NCBI RefSeq assembly: GCF_965198575.1 | Contig: NZ_OZ240671.1 | Span: 1 to 64,000, forward strand | From: Lichenicola sp965198575 | GTDB taxonomy: Bacteria > Pseudomonadota > Alphaproteobacteria > Acetobacterales > Acetobacteraceae | DNA: 64,000 bases | Direction: 5' to 3' | Shown here: piece after piece, positions 7,265 to 15,682 of the stretch | Position numbering within the stretch: position 1 is the stretch's first letter | Layout of the letters: every line of letters starts with the position of its first letter | Program-made: the position numbers and the translations under genes | Notes under the pieces: model-generated | Told to the model about the DNA's origin: nothing | The model's input: only the letters and a program-made list of their open reading frames with translations | Databases searched by the model: none

Positions 7265-8805
7265 GCCCCGGTCCCCTCGTTGTAGAAGTGCCAGCGGCCG
7301 CCACCCGCGAGCTTGATCGCGCCCAGTGCCGCGTGCGCCTGCTCGAGCAGGTTGTCGATGGTCTCGAATGAACGGCTCGGACGGGTCGCCAGCCCGACGG
7401 AGACGCGAAGCTGCTTGTGGTCCTCGATCGTCACCGCGATGCCCTGCTGGCACAGCAGCTCGGCACGTTCGGCGGCGGCGAACTGGTCGGCGCCGTCGAG
7501 CCACAACGCAAACACGTCGCTGCCGAGCCGGGCCACCAGGTCGGTCGGGCGCACGACCTCGCGCAGGATATGCGCGGCCTGCCGCAGCACCTCGTCGCCG
7601 CTTTCCGGCCCGAGGACCTCGTTGATCTCGCGAAACCGGTCCAGCCCCACCACCATCAGCGTGCCGGACAGGCCCTCCTTGTCGAGCCGGTCCAGCCGCC
7701 GGTTCACTTCCGCGGTGAAGCTCTCGCGGTTCAGCAGCGCCGTCAGGGTGTCGGTGCCGGACTGCCTGGCGAGTTCGCGCTGCACCTGGTCATGTTCCAG
7801 CACGCCGCCGAGTGCGGCCAGGAAGGCGTCGACCAGTTCGGCATCGCCGGCGACCCAGTCGCGGGTGGCATCGCGCCACATCACGAGTACGACCGGCTCG
7901 CAGAAATGCGTCCCGATCGCGCTCATGATCAGGCGTGATTCGAACCGGGCCTCCGAGCGCGTCCAGGGCACGGGTCCACAGGCTGCCGCCTTCCAGACGA
8001 ACGACACCAGCTCAGGATCGGGCGCCGGGGCAGCGGCGCCGGCGCGATAGAGGATGCGCGGCAGCAGGCGGGGCGGGGTATCGGAGGAGTCGATCGCCGG
8101 GAACGCGCCGTCGCAGGCGACCACGATGACGCCGCTGCCGCCGGTCGCATCGAGCAGCTCGTCGAGGCCGATCTTGATGACCATGTCGGGCAGCACCGAA
8201 CGCTGCATCCGGCGCAGGATCTCCTTCATCGTCTGGCGGCGCAGCAGCGTGTCGGCGAGCTGCTCGCGGCGCCGGTCCTGTTCGCTCACGTCCTGCACAC
8301 CGCCGCGGCCGCCCACCACCTTGCCGTCGTGATCAAGCAGCGGCATCGCCCAGATCAGCACGCTGGCGACGACGCCGTCGCTCCGCCGCACCCAGCCATG
8401 GTGGCGGGCGAGCGGCGTCTGTGGCCGGAACGGATTGACGCCTGCATGATCGACGGGCTGCATGAGCAGGCTCTGGGAGGCCAGGCCGAGCAGGCGGGAC
8501 GTCGTCCAGCCGAACGCCGATCCTGGACTGATGAAGACGAAGCGTCCCTCCACGTCGGTCTCGAAGACCATGTCGCTGATGAGGCCGGCGACGTCCTGCC
8601 AGCGCTGCCGGCTGTCGATCAGGGCAGAGGTGAGCGCCTCGCGCGCCCGGCCGGCAGCCGCGACGGCTGCGACATCGTCGGGTGGCAGGGCGCCAAACGC
8701 ACGATCGAGCGGCAGTCCCCGGACTGCCGCCGCATCGCGCATGGAAGCCGCATCGGCGGCCGCATCAGAGGCCTTGGGGTTCGACATACTGAATACTTGT
8801 GTCAT
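7261..8805 (-). CDS. PAS/GGDEF protein with degenerate GSDVF motif
   Basis: A 514-residue signalling protein. A PAS domain is visible at about residues 60-170 (WQDVAGLISDMVFETD start, VSEQDRRREQ end). A variable middle region (about 190-340), GAF-like in length, precedes a C-terminal GGDEF domain starting at TDTLTALLNRESF. The active-site motif reads GSDVF instead of GG(D/E)EF, while the inhibitory-site RxxD is intact as RPTD five residues upstream. Synthesis of c-di-GMP is therefore doubtful; c-di-GMP binding is plausible. Start ATG 8805 has AGGAG about 14 bases away; ATG 8787 is the alternative. Confidence 0.88.
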   Translation of the reverse strand: MTQVFSMSNPKASDAAADAASMRDAAAVRGLPLDRAFGALPPDDVAAVAAAGRAREALTSALIDSRQRWQDVAGLISDMVFETDVEGRFVFISPGSAFGWTTSRLLGLASQSLLMQPVDHAGVNPFRPQTPLARHHGWVRRSDGVVASVLIWAMPLLDHDGKVVGGRGGVQDVSEQDRRREQLADTLLRRQTMKEILRRMQRSVLPDMVIKIGLDELLDATGGSGVIVVACDGAFPAIDSSDTPPRLLPRILYRAGAAAPAPDPELVSFVWKAAACGPVPWTRSEARFESRLIMSAIGTHFCEPVVLVMWRDATRDWVAGDAELVDAFLAALGGVLEHDQVQRELARQSGTDTLTALLNRESFTAEVNRRLDRLDKEGLSGTLMVVGLDRFREINEVLGPESGDEVLRQAAHILREVVRPTDLVARLGSDVFALWLDGADQFAAAERAELLCQQGIAVTIEDHKQLRVSVGLATRPSRSFETIDNLLEQAHAALGAIKLAGGGRWHFYNEGTGA

Positions 8806-8982
8806 TGCTGGGCGGAAGTCTCCTCTCAAAAACTGAACAGGTGGTAAACGACCCGACTGTCGGCGCCGCCGGCGTATCCTCGGCGTCCGGACCCCTCGTT
8901 GACACGGCGGGACTGGCTGAGCATGGTCCGCGCGCTTCGGAGAGACGCCTCGTCGGCGAACCGTCAGCTGCCGGGAAACACC

Positions 8983-9816
8983 ATGACCATCGAGAGCCTG
9001 CGCCATCGCATCGAGGCCATCTGGGAGCGTCGCGCGGAGCTGTCCGGCAGCACCGCCGGCGCCGACCGCGACGATGTCGAGCAGGTGCTGGCAGCGCTCG
9101 ATGACGGCTCGCTCCGGGTGGCGACGCGCGAGGCGGCCGGCTGGATCGTGCATGACTGGCTGAAGAAGGCCGTGCTGCTGTCGTTCCGGCTGAACGACAG
9201 CGTGCCGATGCAGGGCGTGGGGGGCGCTCCGGCGTTCGACAAGGTGGCGCTCAAGTTCGCCGGCTGGGACCATGCGCGCTTTGCCGATGCGGGTTTCCGG
9301 GCGGTACCGGGCGCCATCGTCCGACGCAGCGCCTATGTGGCGCCCGGCGTCGTGCTGATGCCCAGCTTCGTCAATGTCGGCGCCTGGATCGGGTCCGGCA
9401 CGATGATCGACACCTGGGCCACCGTCGGCAGCTGCGCGCAGATCGGCCGCGATTGCCACATCAGCGGCGGTGCCGGCATCGGCGGCGTGCTCGAGCCGTT
9501 GCAGGCGACGCCGGTCATCATCGAGGATGGCTGCTTTATCGGCGCCAGGTCCGAGGTCGCGGAAGGCGTCATCGTCGAGACCGGCAGCGTGCTGTCGATG
9601 GGGGTGTTCCTCGGCGCCTCGACGAAGATCGTGGACCGGGCGACGGGGGAGATCTTCATCGGGCGGGTGCCGGCCTACTCGGTGGTGGTGCCGGGAACGC
9701 TGCCACCGGACAATCCGGGCAGCCGGCAGCCGTCGCTGGCCTGTGCGGTGATCGTCAAGCGGGTGGATGCCCGCACCCGGGCGAAAACCTCCATCAACGA
9801 GCTGTTGCGCGATTGA
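8983..9816 (+). CDS. dapD: 2,3,4,5-tetrahydropyridine-2,6-dicarboxylate N-succinyltransferase
   Basis: A 277-residue enzyme that succinylates tetrahydrodipicolinate in the lysine/meso-diaminopimelate pathway. A left-handed beta-helix is evident from the hexapeptide-like runs between about residues 105 and 220 (VAPGVVLMPSFVNVGAWIG, MIDTWATVGSCAQIG, HISGGAGIGGVLEP). The ATG at 8983 was chosen over upstream in-frame codons because family homology begins with MTIESLRHRIE. The stop overlaps the dapE start, so dapD-dapE form an operon. Confidence 0.96.
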   Translation: MTIESLRHRIEAIWERRAELSGSTAGADRDDVEQVLAALDDGSLRVATREAAGWIVHDWLKKAVLLSFRLNDSVPMQGVGGAPAFDKVALKFAGWDHARFADAGFRAVPGAIVRRSAYVAPGVVLMPSFVNVGAWIGSGTMIDTWATVGSCAQIGRDCHISGGAGIGGVLEPLQATPVIIEDGCFIGARSEVAEGVIVETGSVLSMGVFLGASTKIVDRATGEIFIGRVPAYSVVVPGTLPPDNPGSRQPSLACAVIVKRVDARTRAKTSINELLRD

Positions 9817-11024
9817 GCACGACGACCACCCGGCAGGCTGATCCCACGTCCGTCATCGCGGCGCATGATCCGCTGGCTTTGGCGCAGGCGTTGATCCGTT
9901 GCCCGTCGGTCACCCCGGACGATGCCGGGGCGCAGGCGGTGCTGGCGGATGCGCTGCGCCGGATCGGCTTCACGGTGACGTCGTTGCCGTTCGGCGAAGC
10001 GGGTAGCGTGACCCCGAACCTGTTCGCGCGCATCGGCACCGGCGCCCCGCATGTGTGCTTTGCCGGCCATACCGATGTCGTGCCGGCGGGCGACGCGTCC
10101 TGGCAGGACGATCCGTTCGGCGGAATGGTGCGTGATAACGTGCTGTATGGCCGCGGTGCCTGCGACATGAAGGGTGCGATCGCCGCCTTCGTGGCTGCGT
10201 CGGCGACCTGGCTCGACCGCGGCAAGGGCGCCCTGAGCGGGTCGATCAGCCTGCTGGTGACCGGCGACGAGGAGGGGCCGGCGCGCGACGGCACCGTGCG
10301 CGTGCTGGACTGGATGGCGGCGAACCGGCAGATCCCGGATTTCTGCCTGGTCGGCGAGCCCACCAACCCGGGCGTGCTCGGCGAGATGATCAAGATCGGC
10401 CGGCGCGGCAGCCTGAATGCCCATATCGTGGTTCCGGGGATCCAGGGCCACGTCGCGTACCCGCATCGCGCCGACAATCCGGTGCATCGCCTGCTGGCCC
10501 TGCTGGCCGAACTCACCACCCGGCCGCTCGACGGCGGCACCGACCATTTCGAGCCCTCCAGCCTGCAGGTCACCAGCATCGATGTCGGCAACAAGGCCAC
10601 CAACGTGATCCCGGCGCAGGCCGAGGCGCGGGTCAACATCCGCTTCAACGACCAGCACACCGGCGCGTCCCTTACGGCGATGCTGCACGAGGCGTGCGAG
10701 CGGCAGGCGCCGGAGGCCCGGCTGGACATCAGGGTAAGCGGCGAGGCGTTCCGCACCGAGCCCGGCCCGCTGGTCGAGGCGCTGGTGACCGCGATCGAGG
10801 CCCGCACCGGCCGCCGGCCGAAACTGGATACCGGTGGCGGCACGTCGGACGCGCGCTTCATCGCCCACCATTGCCCGGTGGCGGAATTCGGCCTGGTCGG
10901 GGAGACCATGCACAAGGCCGACGAATGCGTCCCGGTGGATGACCTGCAGGCGCTGTCGGGGATCTATCTGGACCTGCTCGGACGGCTTCTCGATGGCCGT
11001 GCCCGACCTGGAGCCGAACGATGA
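9813..11024 (+). CDS. dapE: Succinyl-diaminopimelate desuccinylase
   Basis: A 403-residue M20-family metallohydrolase that removes succinate from N-succinyl-LL-DAP. Metal ligands are visible in GHTDVVP (His/Asp), GRGACDMKG (Asp) and the catalytic TGDEEGPA (Glu-Glu). LVGEPT and, near the C-terminus, GLVGETMHKADE complete the pattern. The best start is TTG at 9813, overlapping the dapD TGA (ATTGA). The first 20 residues are Thr-rich and not conserved. The stop overlaps the next gene by ATGA. Confidence 0.95.
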   Translation: MSTTTTRQADPTSVIAAHDPLALAQALIRCPSVTPDDAGAQAVLADALRRIGFTVTSLPFGEAGSVTPNLFARIGTGAPHVCFAGHTDVVPAGDASWQDDPFGGMVRDNVLYGRGACDMKGAIAAFVAASATWLDRGKGALSGSISLLVTGDEEGPARDGTVRVLDWMAANRQIPDFCLVGEPTNPGVLGEMIKIGRRGSLNAHIVVPGIQGHVAYPHRADNPVHRLLALLAELTTRPLDGGTDHFEPSSLQVTSIDVGNKATNVIPAQAEARVNIRFNDQHTGASLTAMLHEACERQAPEARLDIRVSGEAFRTEPGPLVEALVTAIEARTGRRPKLDTGGGTSDARFIAHHCPVAEFGLVGETMHKADECVPVDDLQALSGIYLDLLGRLLDGRARPGAER

Positions 11025-11623
11025 GCGGATCCAAGCGTCCGAAGCAGCCGGGGCGGGCGGCGCGCAGTTTCCGCACCATCGTCCGCGGGTTGCTCCTGCT
11101 GGGGCGTGGCCGGGCCGAGGGTTTCGAGTGCTTCGAGGGCAGCCGCGACGCGTTCCTGGCTGGTCTGTCGCCACCGATCGGCTTCCTGCTGGTGCTGTCG
11201 GCGTTGCTGCTGCTGCAGCGCCCGACGGTGGCGGCCTGCTGCCTGGTGCTGACGCTGTTCTGCGCGATCCTGCTGCCGCCGGTGATTTCGCAGGCGATGG
11301 CCCGGCTGTGGGGCCGCACCGAGCAGTGGCCGCGCTACGCCACCGCGTCGCTTTGGAGCGTCTGGCTGGTGCTGCCGGCGTATCTGCCGGCGATGCTGCT
11401 GACCGCGGTGCTGCTGCAGATGGGCGTGAGCCACGAGCTTGCCGGCAGGGTGATCGTGCTGCTGCTGGGCGGATACCTGCTCTGGCTGCAATGGTTCATG
11501 GCCTGGAAGGGGCTCGGCATCGGGCGTGTGAAGGCGGGCTTGACCGTACTGGCGCTGATGGCCGGCTCGACCCTGATCGGTGTCGCGATGCAGCCGCTGC
11601 TGCCGCTGGTCATGGAAGGCTGA
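11021..11623 (+). CDS. Conserved hypothetical membrane protein
   Basis: A 200-residue protein with a basic N-terminal tail (about 30 residues) and four or five hydrophobic segments (roughly 50-68, 70-90, 110-140, 145-165, 172-195). No catalytic motif is seen and I do not recognise the family. The overall shape is like Yip1-type membrane proteins, but this is weak. The ATGA overlap with dapE indicates co-translation. The 3' end overlaps the convergent truA gene by 14 bases. Confidence 0.75.
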   Translation: MSGSKRPKQPGRAARSFRTIVRGLLLLGRGRAEGFECFEGSRDAFLAGLSPPIGFLLVLSALLLLQRPTVAACCLVLTLFCAILLPPVISQAMARLWGRTEQWPRYATASLWSVWLVLPAYLPAMLLTAVLLQMGVSHELAGRVIVLLLGGYLLWLQWFMAWKGLGIGRVKAGLTVLALMAGSTLIGVAMQPLLPLVMEG

Positions 11624-12428
11624 GGCCGGTTTCCGCGAACGGGTCCTGGGCGTAGCCGACCTCCATCAGGAACAGCCCGTCCGCGGGTGCCGTGGGGCCG
11701 GCGGCGGCGCGATCCAGGGCGGCCAGGGCGGTTGCCACCTGGCCAGGCTGCCAACGTCCCTCGCCGACCAGCTTCAGCGTGCCGACCATGTTGCGCACCT
11801 GGTGGTGCAGGAAGCTGCGCGCCTCGGCATGGATCTCGATCAGCCCGCCCGCGACCACCAGCTCCAGCCGGTCGAGCGTGCGCAGCGGGCTTTTCGCCTG
11901 GCAGGCGGTGGCGCGGAAGCTGGTGAAGTCGTGCCGCCCGACCAGCATCGCGGCCGCCTCGCGCATCGGCAGAGGGTCGAGCGGCGGCTTGACGTGCCAG
12001 ACGCGCGAGCGTTCCAGCGCCGGCCGGGCAGGGCGGTTCAGGATCCGGTACAGGTAGCGCCGCCGGTTCGCCGAGAAGCGGGCACTCCAGTCGGGGGGCA
12101 CCATCGCCGCCGCCACGACCGCGATCGGATGCGGTCGCATGTGGAAGTTCAGGGCGTCGCGCAGGCGTTTCGGCGTGAGGCCCCGGCTCTCGATGAGGCC
12201 GGTCGGCAGATCGAGATGCGCGACCTGACCCGCTGCATGCACCCCGGCATCGGTGCGCCCGGCCGCCGTCACCGCCACCGCTGCGTCGTTCACCAGCCGG
12301 CTCGCCGCCTGTTCCAGCACCGACTGCACCGACACGCCGGTGGCCTGGCGCTGCCAACCGACGAACGGCGTGCCGTCGTACTCGACCAGCAGCGCCCAGC
12401 GGGTCGCACCGTCCGCAGCGCCGGTCAC
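11610..12428 (-). CDS. truA: tRNA pseudouridine(38-40) synthase
   Basis: A 272-residue TruA, which isomerises uridines 38-40 in the anticodon stem. The catalytic aspartate is in GRTDAGVHA (residues about 57-65). The YDGTPFVGWQRQ opening and FLHHQVRNMVGTL near residue 200 are family signatures. The GTG start at 12428 overlaps the fmt stop (GTGA), giving the operon order def-fmt-truA. Its final codons overlap the convergent membrane-protein gene. Confidence 0.96.
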   Translation of the reverse strand: MTGAADGATRWALLVEYDGTPFVGWQRQATGVSVQSVLEQAASRLVNDAAVAVTAAGRTDAGVHAAGQVAHLDLPTGLIESRGLTPKRLRDALNFHMRPHPIAVVAAAMVPPDWSARFSANRRRYLYRILNRPARPALERSRVWHVKPPLDPLPMREAAAMLVGRHDFTSFRATACQAKSPLRTLDRLELVVAGGLIEIHAEARSFLHHQVRNMVGTLKLVGEGRWQPGQVATALAALDRAAAGPTAPADGLFLMEVGYAQDPFAETGLSLP

Positions 12429-13339
12429 GCCAGCATCGTGCCGGCGGGGATCGGCCGGCCGCGCAGGAAATCCTGTGCATCCAGAACGCTACGGCCGGGC
12501 CATTGCAGCCTGTCGATGCGCAGCGCGCCATGGCCGCAGGCGATCGTCAGCCGGTCGTCGAGAACGGTGCCGGGTGCCATGTCCGCCACCGGGGCCGGCA
12601 GCACCGTGGCGCGCTCGATCTTGAGCACGACGTCGGCGAGGCTGGTGAAGGCGCCCGGCCAGGGAGTCATTGCGCGCACCTGGCGATCGATCGCGGCCGC
12701 GTCCTGGGTCCAGTCGATGCGGCCATCGGCGCGGGTCAGCCGCGGGGCGTAGCAGGCGCCGGCATCGGGTTGCGGCACCGGCGCATCGTCGGCGGCCAGT
12801 GCCTCCAGGATCAGGCGGGCGCCGAGCTCGGACAGTGTATCGTGCAAGCCGGAGGCGGTGGTGTCCGGGCCGATCGGCACCGTGCCACGCCGCAGCATCG
12901 GGCCGGTATCGAGCCCCTCATCCATCTGCATGATGGTGACGCCGGTCTCGCTGTCGCCGGCCAGGATCGCGGCCTGGATCGGCGCCGCACCACGCCACCG
13001 CGGCAGCAGGCTGGCATGGATGTTCAGGCAGCCACGCGCAGGAGCCTGCAGCATCGCCGTCGGCAGGATCAGACCGTAGGCCGCCACCACAGCCGCATCC
13101 AGCGACAAGGCGGCGAACGCTGCGTGGGCGCTTAGGTCGCGCTTCAGCCGGGTCGGCGTGCGGATTTCGAGTCCGAGCCGCTCGGCCTCGCGCTGCACCG
13201 GCGAGGCCCGCACCGCCTGGCCGCGACCGGCCGGACGCGGCTGCTGGCTATAGACGGCGACGATCTCGTGCCCGGCCGCATGCAGCGCACGCAGCGCCGG
13301 CACCGCGAAATCGGGTGTGCCCATGAAGGCGAGGCGCAT
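12425..13339 (-). CDS. fmt: Methionyl-tRNA formyltransferase
   Basis: A 304-residue enzyme that formylates initiator Met-tRNA using 10-formyl-THF. The N-terminal formyltransferase domain contains FMGTPDFAVPAL at the start, the catalytic Asn-His region INIHASLLP-like (CLNIHASLLPRWRG) near residue 110, and the DTGPML segment. A C-terminal oligonucleotide-binding domain follows. It lies 4 bases downstream of def and overlaps truA, the classic def-fmt pairing in which Def later removes the formyl group. Confidence 0.97.
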   Translation of the reverse strand: MRLAFMGTPDFAVPALRALHAAGHEIVAVYSQQPRPAGRGQAVRASPVQREAERLGLEIRTPTRLKRDLSAHAAFAALSLDAAVVAAYGLILPTAMLQAPARGCLNIHASLLPRWRGAAPIQAAILAGDSETGVTIMQMDEGLDTGPMLRRGTVPIGPDTTASGLHDTLSELGARLILEALAADDAPVPQPDAGACYAPRLTRADGRIDWTQDAAAIDRQVRAMTPWPGAFTSLADVVLKIERATVLPAPVADMAPGTVLDDRLTIACGHGALRIDRLQWPGRSVLDAQDFLRGRPIPAGTMLA

Positions 13340-13343
13340 CGTC

Positions 13344-13919
13344 CTAGCCCGCCCCGGGACCGGGCTTCTGCCTCTGGTCCTTGGCCAGCCGGCGCATGAT
13401 CATGTTGCGCTTCAGCGTGGACAGGTGATCGACGAACAGGATGCCGTCGAGATGGTCGATCTCATGCTGCAGGCAGGTCGCCAGCAGCCCGGTCGCGTCC
13501 AGCTCATGCCGGCGCCCATCGAGATCCTGATAGCGGACCCGCACGCTCTCCGGCCGCACCACCTCGGCATACATCCCCGGCAGCGACAGGCAGCCTTCCT
13601 CACGCGTGGCAAGCTGGTCGCTGACCCGGAGGATCTCGGGGTTGATCAGGGTGATCGGCGCCGGCACCTCGTTCTCCATCAGGTCGACGAGGGCGAACCG
13701 GAGATCCAGCCCGACCTGGGGTGCCGCCAGGCCGATGCCGGGTGCGCGATACATCGCCTCCCACATGCCTGGCAGCAGGGCCCGCAGCTTAACCGCATCC
13801 TCGGGCCGCACCGGCCTCGCCTTGCGACGGAGCGACGGGTGCGGCGCGATCAGGATCGACGCCGGGACGATGTCGCTGGCGGCGCGGATGGTGTCAGGTG
13901 CGGGATCGAGATCGCTCAT
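13344..13919 (-). CDS. def: Peptide deformylase
   Basis: A 191-residue metal-dependent deformylase with all three motifs in order: GIGLAAPQVG (about residue 68), EGCLSLP (about 114) and HEIDHLDG (about 156). The Cys and two His residues bind the metal, and Glu is the catalytic base. Start ATG 13919 (MSDLDP) gives a normal length with a short N-terminal extension. It is first of the def-fmt-truA operon and divergent from hsp20. Confidence 0.96.
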   Translation of the reverse strand: MSDLDPAPDTIRAASDIVPASILIAPHPSLRRKARPVRPEDAVKLRALLPGMWEAMYRAPGIGLAAPQVGLDLRFALVDLMENEVPAPITLINPEILRVSDQLATREEGCLSLPGMYAEVVRPESVRVRYQDLDGRRHELDATGLLATCLQHEIDHLDGILFVDHLSTLKRNMIMRRLAKDQRQKPGPGAG

Positions 13920-13993
13920 GCCGGCGATGTAGCGACCGCCGCCGCCCGGCACCAGAGCGGATCGCGCCGGGGCCGGGCACGAAGCGGGTAATG

Positions 13994-14022
13994 CTTGCGA
14001 AACAGCCAACGGGTCGCCATAT
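13994..14022 (+). promoter_or_regulatory. Possible heat-shock (sigma-32-like) promoter of hsp20
   Basis: CTTGCGA at 13994-14000 and CGCCATAT at 14015-14022 are separated by 14 bases, resembling the CTTGAAA / CCCATNT elements of RpoH promoters. It lies about 60 bases upstream of the hsp20 start. The leader then carries a UCGCUCC run directly before the strong AAGGAGGAG ribosome binding site. The match is moderate and judged by eye. Confidence 0.4.
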
Positions 14023-14083
14023 CCCGAGTGTCGGATCGCTTCGGGTTCCGGCGTTTCGTCTCGCTCCAAGGAGGAGGCCACGC

Positions 14084-14587
14084 ATGTCAGGCAGGCTGTT
14101 CGCGTCCCCGATGTTTCTCGGTTTCGATCATCTCGAGCAGATGCTCGAGCGGGCGTCCAAGACGTCGTCCGATGGATACCCACCCTACAACATCGAGCAG
14201 ACCGGCCCGACGGGCCTCCGGATCTCGCTGGCCGTTGCAGGCTTCTCCATGGACGACCTGCAGATCACCCAGGAAGACAACCAGCTGGTGATCCGCGGCC
14301 GGCAGGCGGACGACACCCAGGGGCGGGTGTTCCTGCATCGCGGGATCGCCGCCCGCCAGTTCCAGCGCGCGTTCGTGCTGGCCGAGGGCATCGAGATCGC
14401 AGGTGCGTGGCTCGATAGCGGGCTGCTGCATATCGACCTGGCGCGGCCACAGCCCGAAGTCAGGGTCAAGCGGATCGAGATCTCCAAGGGTCCGGACCGG
14501 GCCCGGGATCCTGGTCGTCCGGCCAGCGCGGAAGTCGTGCAGGCGCGGCCTGCGCGGGTTATCCGCGCCGCCCAGAACGAGGACTAG
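14084..14587 (+). CDS. Hsp20 family small heat-shock protein
   Basis: A 167-residue ATP-independent chaperone. The alpha-crystallin domain spans about residues 35-135 (YNIEQTGPTGLRISLAVAGFS to LDSGLLHIDLARP). The GLLHIDL strand corresponds to the conserved GxLxIxL motif. An Arg/Pro-rich C-terminal tail follows. It resembles the alphaproteobacterial HspA/IbpA class. ATG 14084 has a very strong AAGGAGGAG site. A DUF1150 gene follows, as in many alphaproteobacteria. Confidence 0.93.
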   Translation: MSGRLFASPMFLGFDHLEQMLERASKTSSDGYPPYNIEQTGPTGLRISLAVAGFSMDDLQITQEDNQLVIRGRQADDTQGRVFLHRGIAARQFQRAFVLAEGIEIAGAWLDSGLLHIDLARPQPEVRVKRIEISKGPDRARDPGRPASAEVVQARPARVIRAAQNED

Positions 14588-14697
14588 CCGGGGCCCGAAG
14601 CCGGCGGCGCGGTCAGGCCGGCGTCACATCATCATTCAGATTGGAGGCGGCACCAGGCCCATCCCGGGCTGCTGCCGGCCTGCCGAAGGACACGACC

Positions 14698-14970
14698 ATG
14701 AACAGCCCGACCGACCGCCCCAAGAACAGCCACGACAGCGAAGCCGCGATCCCGGATCTGTCGCTCCTCGATATCCGCCACCTGACCGCCAGCCAGCTTG
14801 CGGCACTCGGCGTGGCGCAGCTTGCCTACGTGAAGTCGGTGGTGGTCGACGGCAACGCGGTGTTCGCGATCCACGCGGCGGACGGCACGCCGATGGCGCT
14901 CACCGGCGATCGCGACGTGGCCTTCGCTGCGATCCGCCAGCACGAGATGGTGCCGGCACTGGTGCATTAG
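14698..14970 (+). CDS. DUF1150 family protein
   Basis: A 90-residue acidic protein. The segment LTASQLAALGVAQLAYVKSV followed by AVFAIHAADGTPMAL is the DUF1150 pattern. The family is restricted largely to alphaproteobacteria and is commonly found just downstream of hsp20, as here (110-base gap). Its function is not known; the context suggests a stress-related role. ATG 14698 is preceded by GAAGGA. Confidence 0.85.
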   Translation: MNSPTDRPKNSHDSEAAIPDLSLLDIRHLTASQLAALGVAQLAYVKSVVVDGNAVFAIHAADGTPMALTGDRDVAFAAIRQHEMVPALVH

Positions 14971-15002
14971 CGCCGGCGGTCGCTCTGCCCCGAGGGAGCG
15001 CT

Positions 15003-15016
15003 CCGGCTGCAGCCGG
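15003..15016. terminator. Palindrome between convergent DUF1150 and hpf genes
   Basis: CCGGCTGCAGCCGG is a perfect 14-base palindrome that can fold as a 5-bp stem with a TGCA loop. It lies in the 54-base gap between two convergent stop codons, where a bidirectional terminator is expected. There is no T-run, so termination activity is inferred from position only. Confidence 0.4.
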
Positions 15017-15024
15017 GACGCGCC

Positions 15025-15630
15025 TCAGCGGGCGGGCGCGTCCGGGTCGAGCCAGCCGATATGTCCGTCCGGGCGGCGATACACCACGTTGATGCCGTCG
15101 CTGGCGCTGTTGCGGAACATCAGCACGGTGCGGTCGGCGAGATCGAGTTGCATCACCGCCTCGCCGACGCTCAACGTGGAAATCTGCGTTTCCTGCTCTG
15201 CGATGATGGTGGCATAGGCGTTGGTCGGCGGCACCTCCGCAGAGGCCTCGGAGCCGTGGCCGACATTGACCTCCTCGTCCTGCCTGAGGATGTACTGGCG
15301 GCCGATTTCCGGCCGGCGACGATGCGCCAGGTCCCGCGCATGGTCGTTCACGCGACGCCGGTAGCGCCGGAGCCGCTTGGCGATGTGCTCGGCTGCATCG
15401 TCGAATGCGCCATGCGCGTCGGCTGCTTCACCCTCGCCGCGCACCACCAGGCCACGTGCGGCATGCACGTTGATGTCACACGTGAAGAAGCTGCGGGCGC
15501 GGCCGAAGGTGACGCTGGCCTCGAGCGCATCGTCGAAATACTTCTCGGCGATCACGTCGAGATGTGTTGTGACACGCGTGCGAAGCGCGTCAGAGAGATC
15601 GATCTGCTTGCCGGCGACACTGATCTGCAT
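15025..15630 (-). CDS. hpf: Long ribosome hibernation promoting factor
   Basis: A 201-residue long-form HPF that dimerises 70S ribosomes into inactive 100S particles. The N-terminal S30AE domain begins MQISVAGKQIDLSDALR and contains an Arg-rich RLRRYRRRVNDH segment. A linker leads to the C-terminal dimerisation domain (about residues 145-200; DGINVVYRRPDGHIGWLDP). The start is ATG 15630. It lies 52 bases downstream of rpoN, the classic rpoN-hpf arrangement in Proteobacteria. Confidence 0.94.
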   Translation of the reverse strand: MQISVAGKQIDLSDALRTRVTTHLDVIAEKYFDDALEASVTFGRARSFFTCDINVHAARGLVVRGEGEAADAHGAFDDAAEHIAKRLRRYRRRVNDHARDLAHRRRPEIGRQYILRQDEEVNVGHGSEASAEVPPTNAYATIIAEQETQISTLSVGEAVMQLDLADRTVLMFRNSASDGINVVYRRPDGHIGWLDPDAPAR

Positions 15631-15682
15631 GCGGTGGAACTCCGCTTGAGCTGGGTGAAGATCGGCCGGCCCGATCGTGCGG

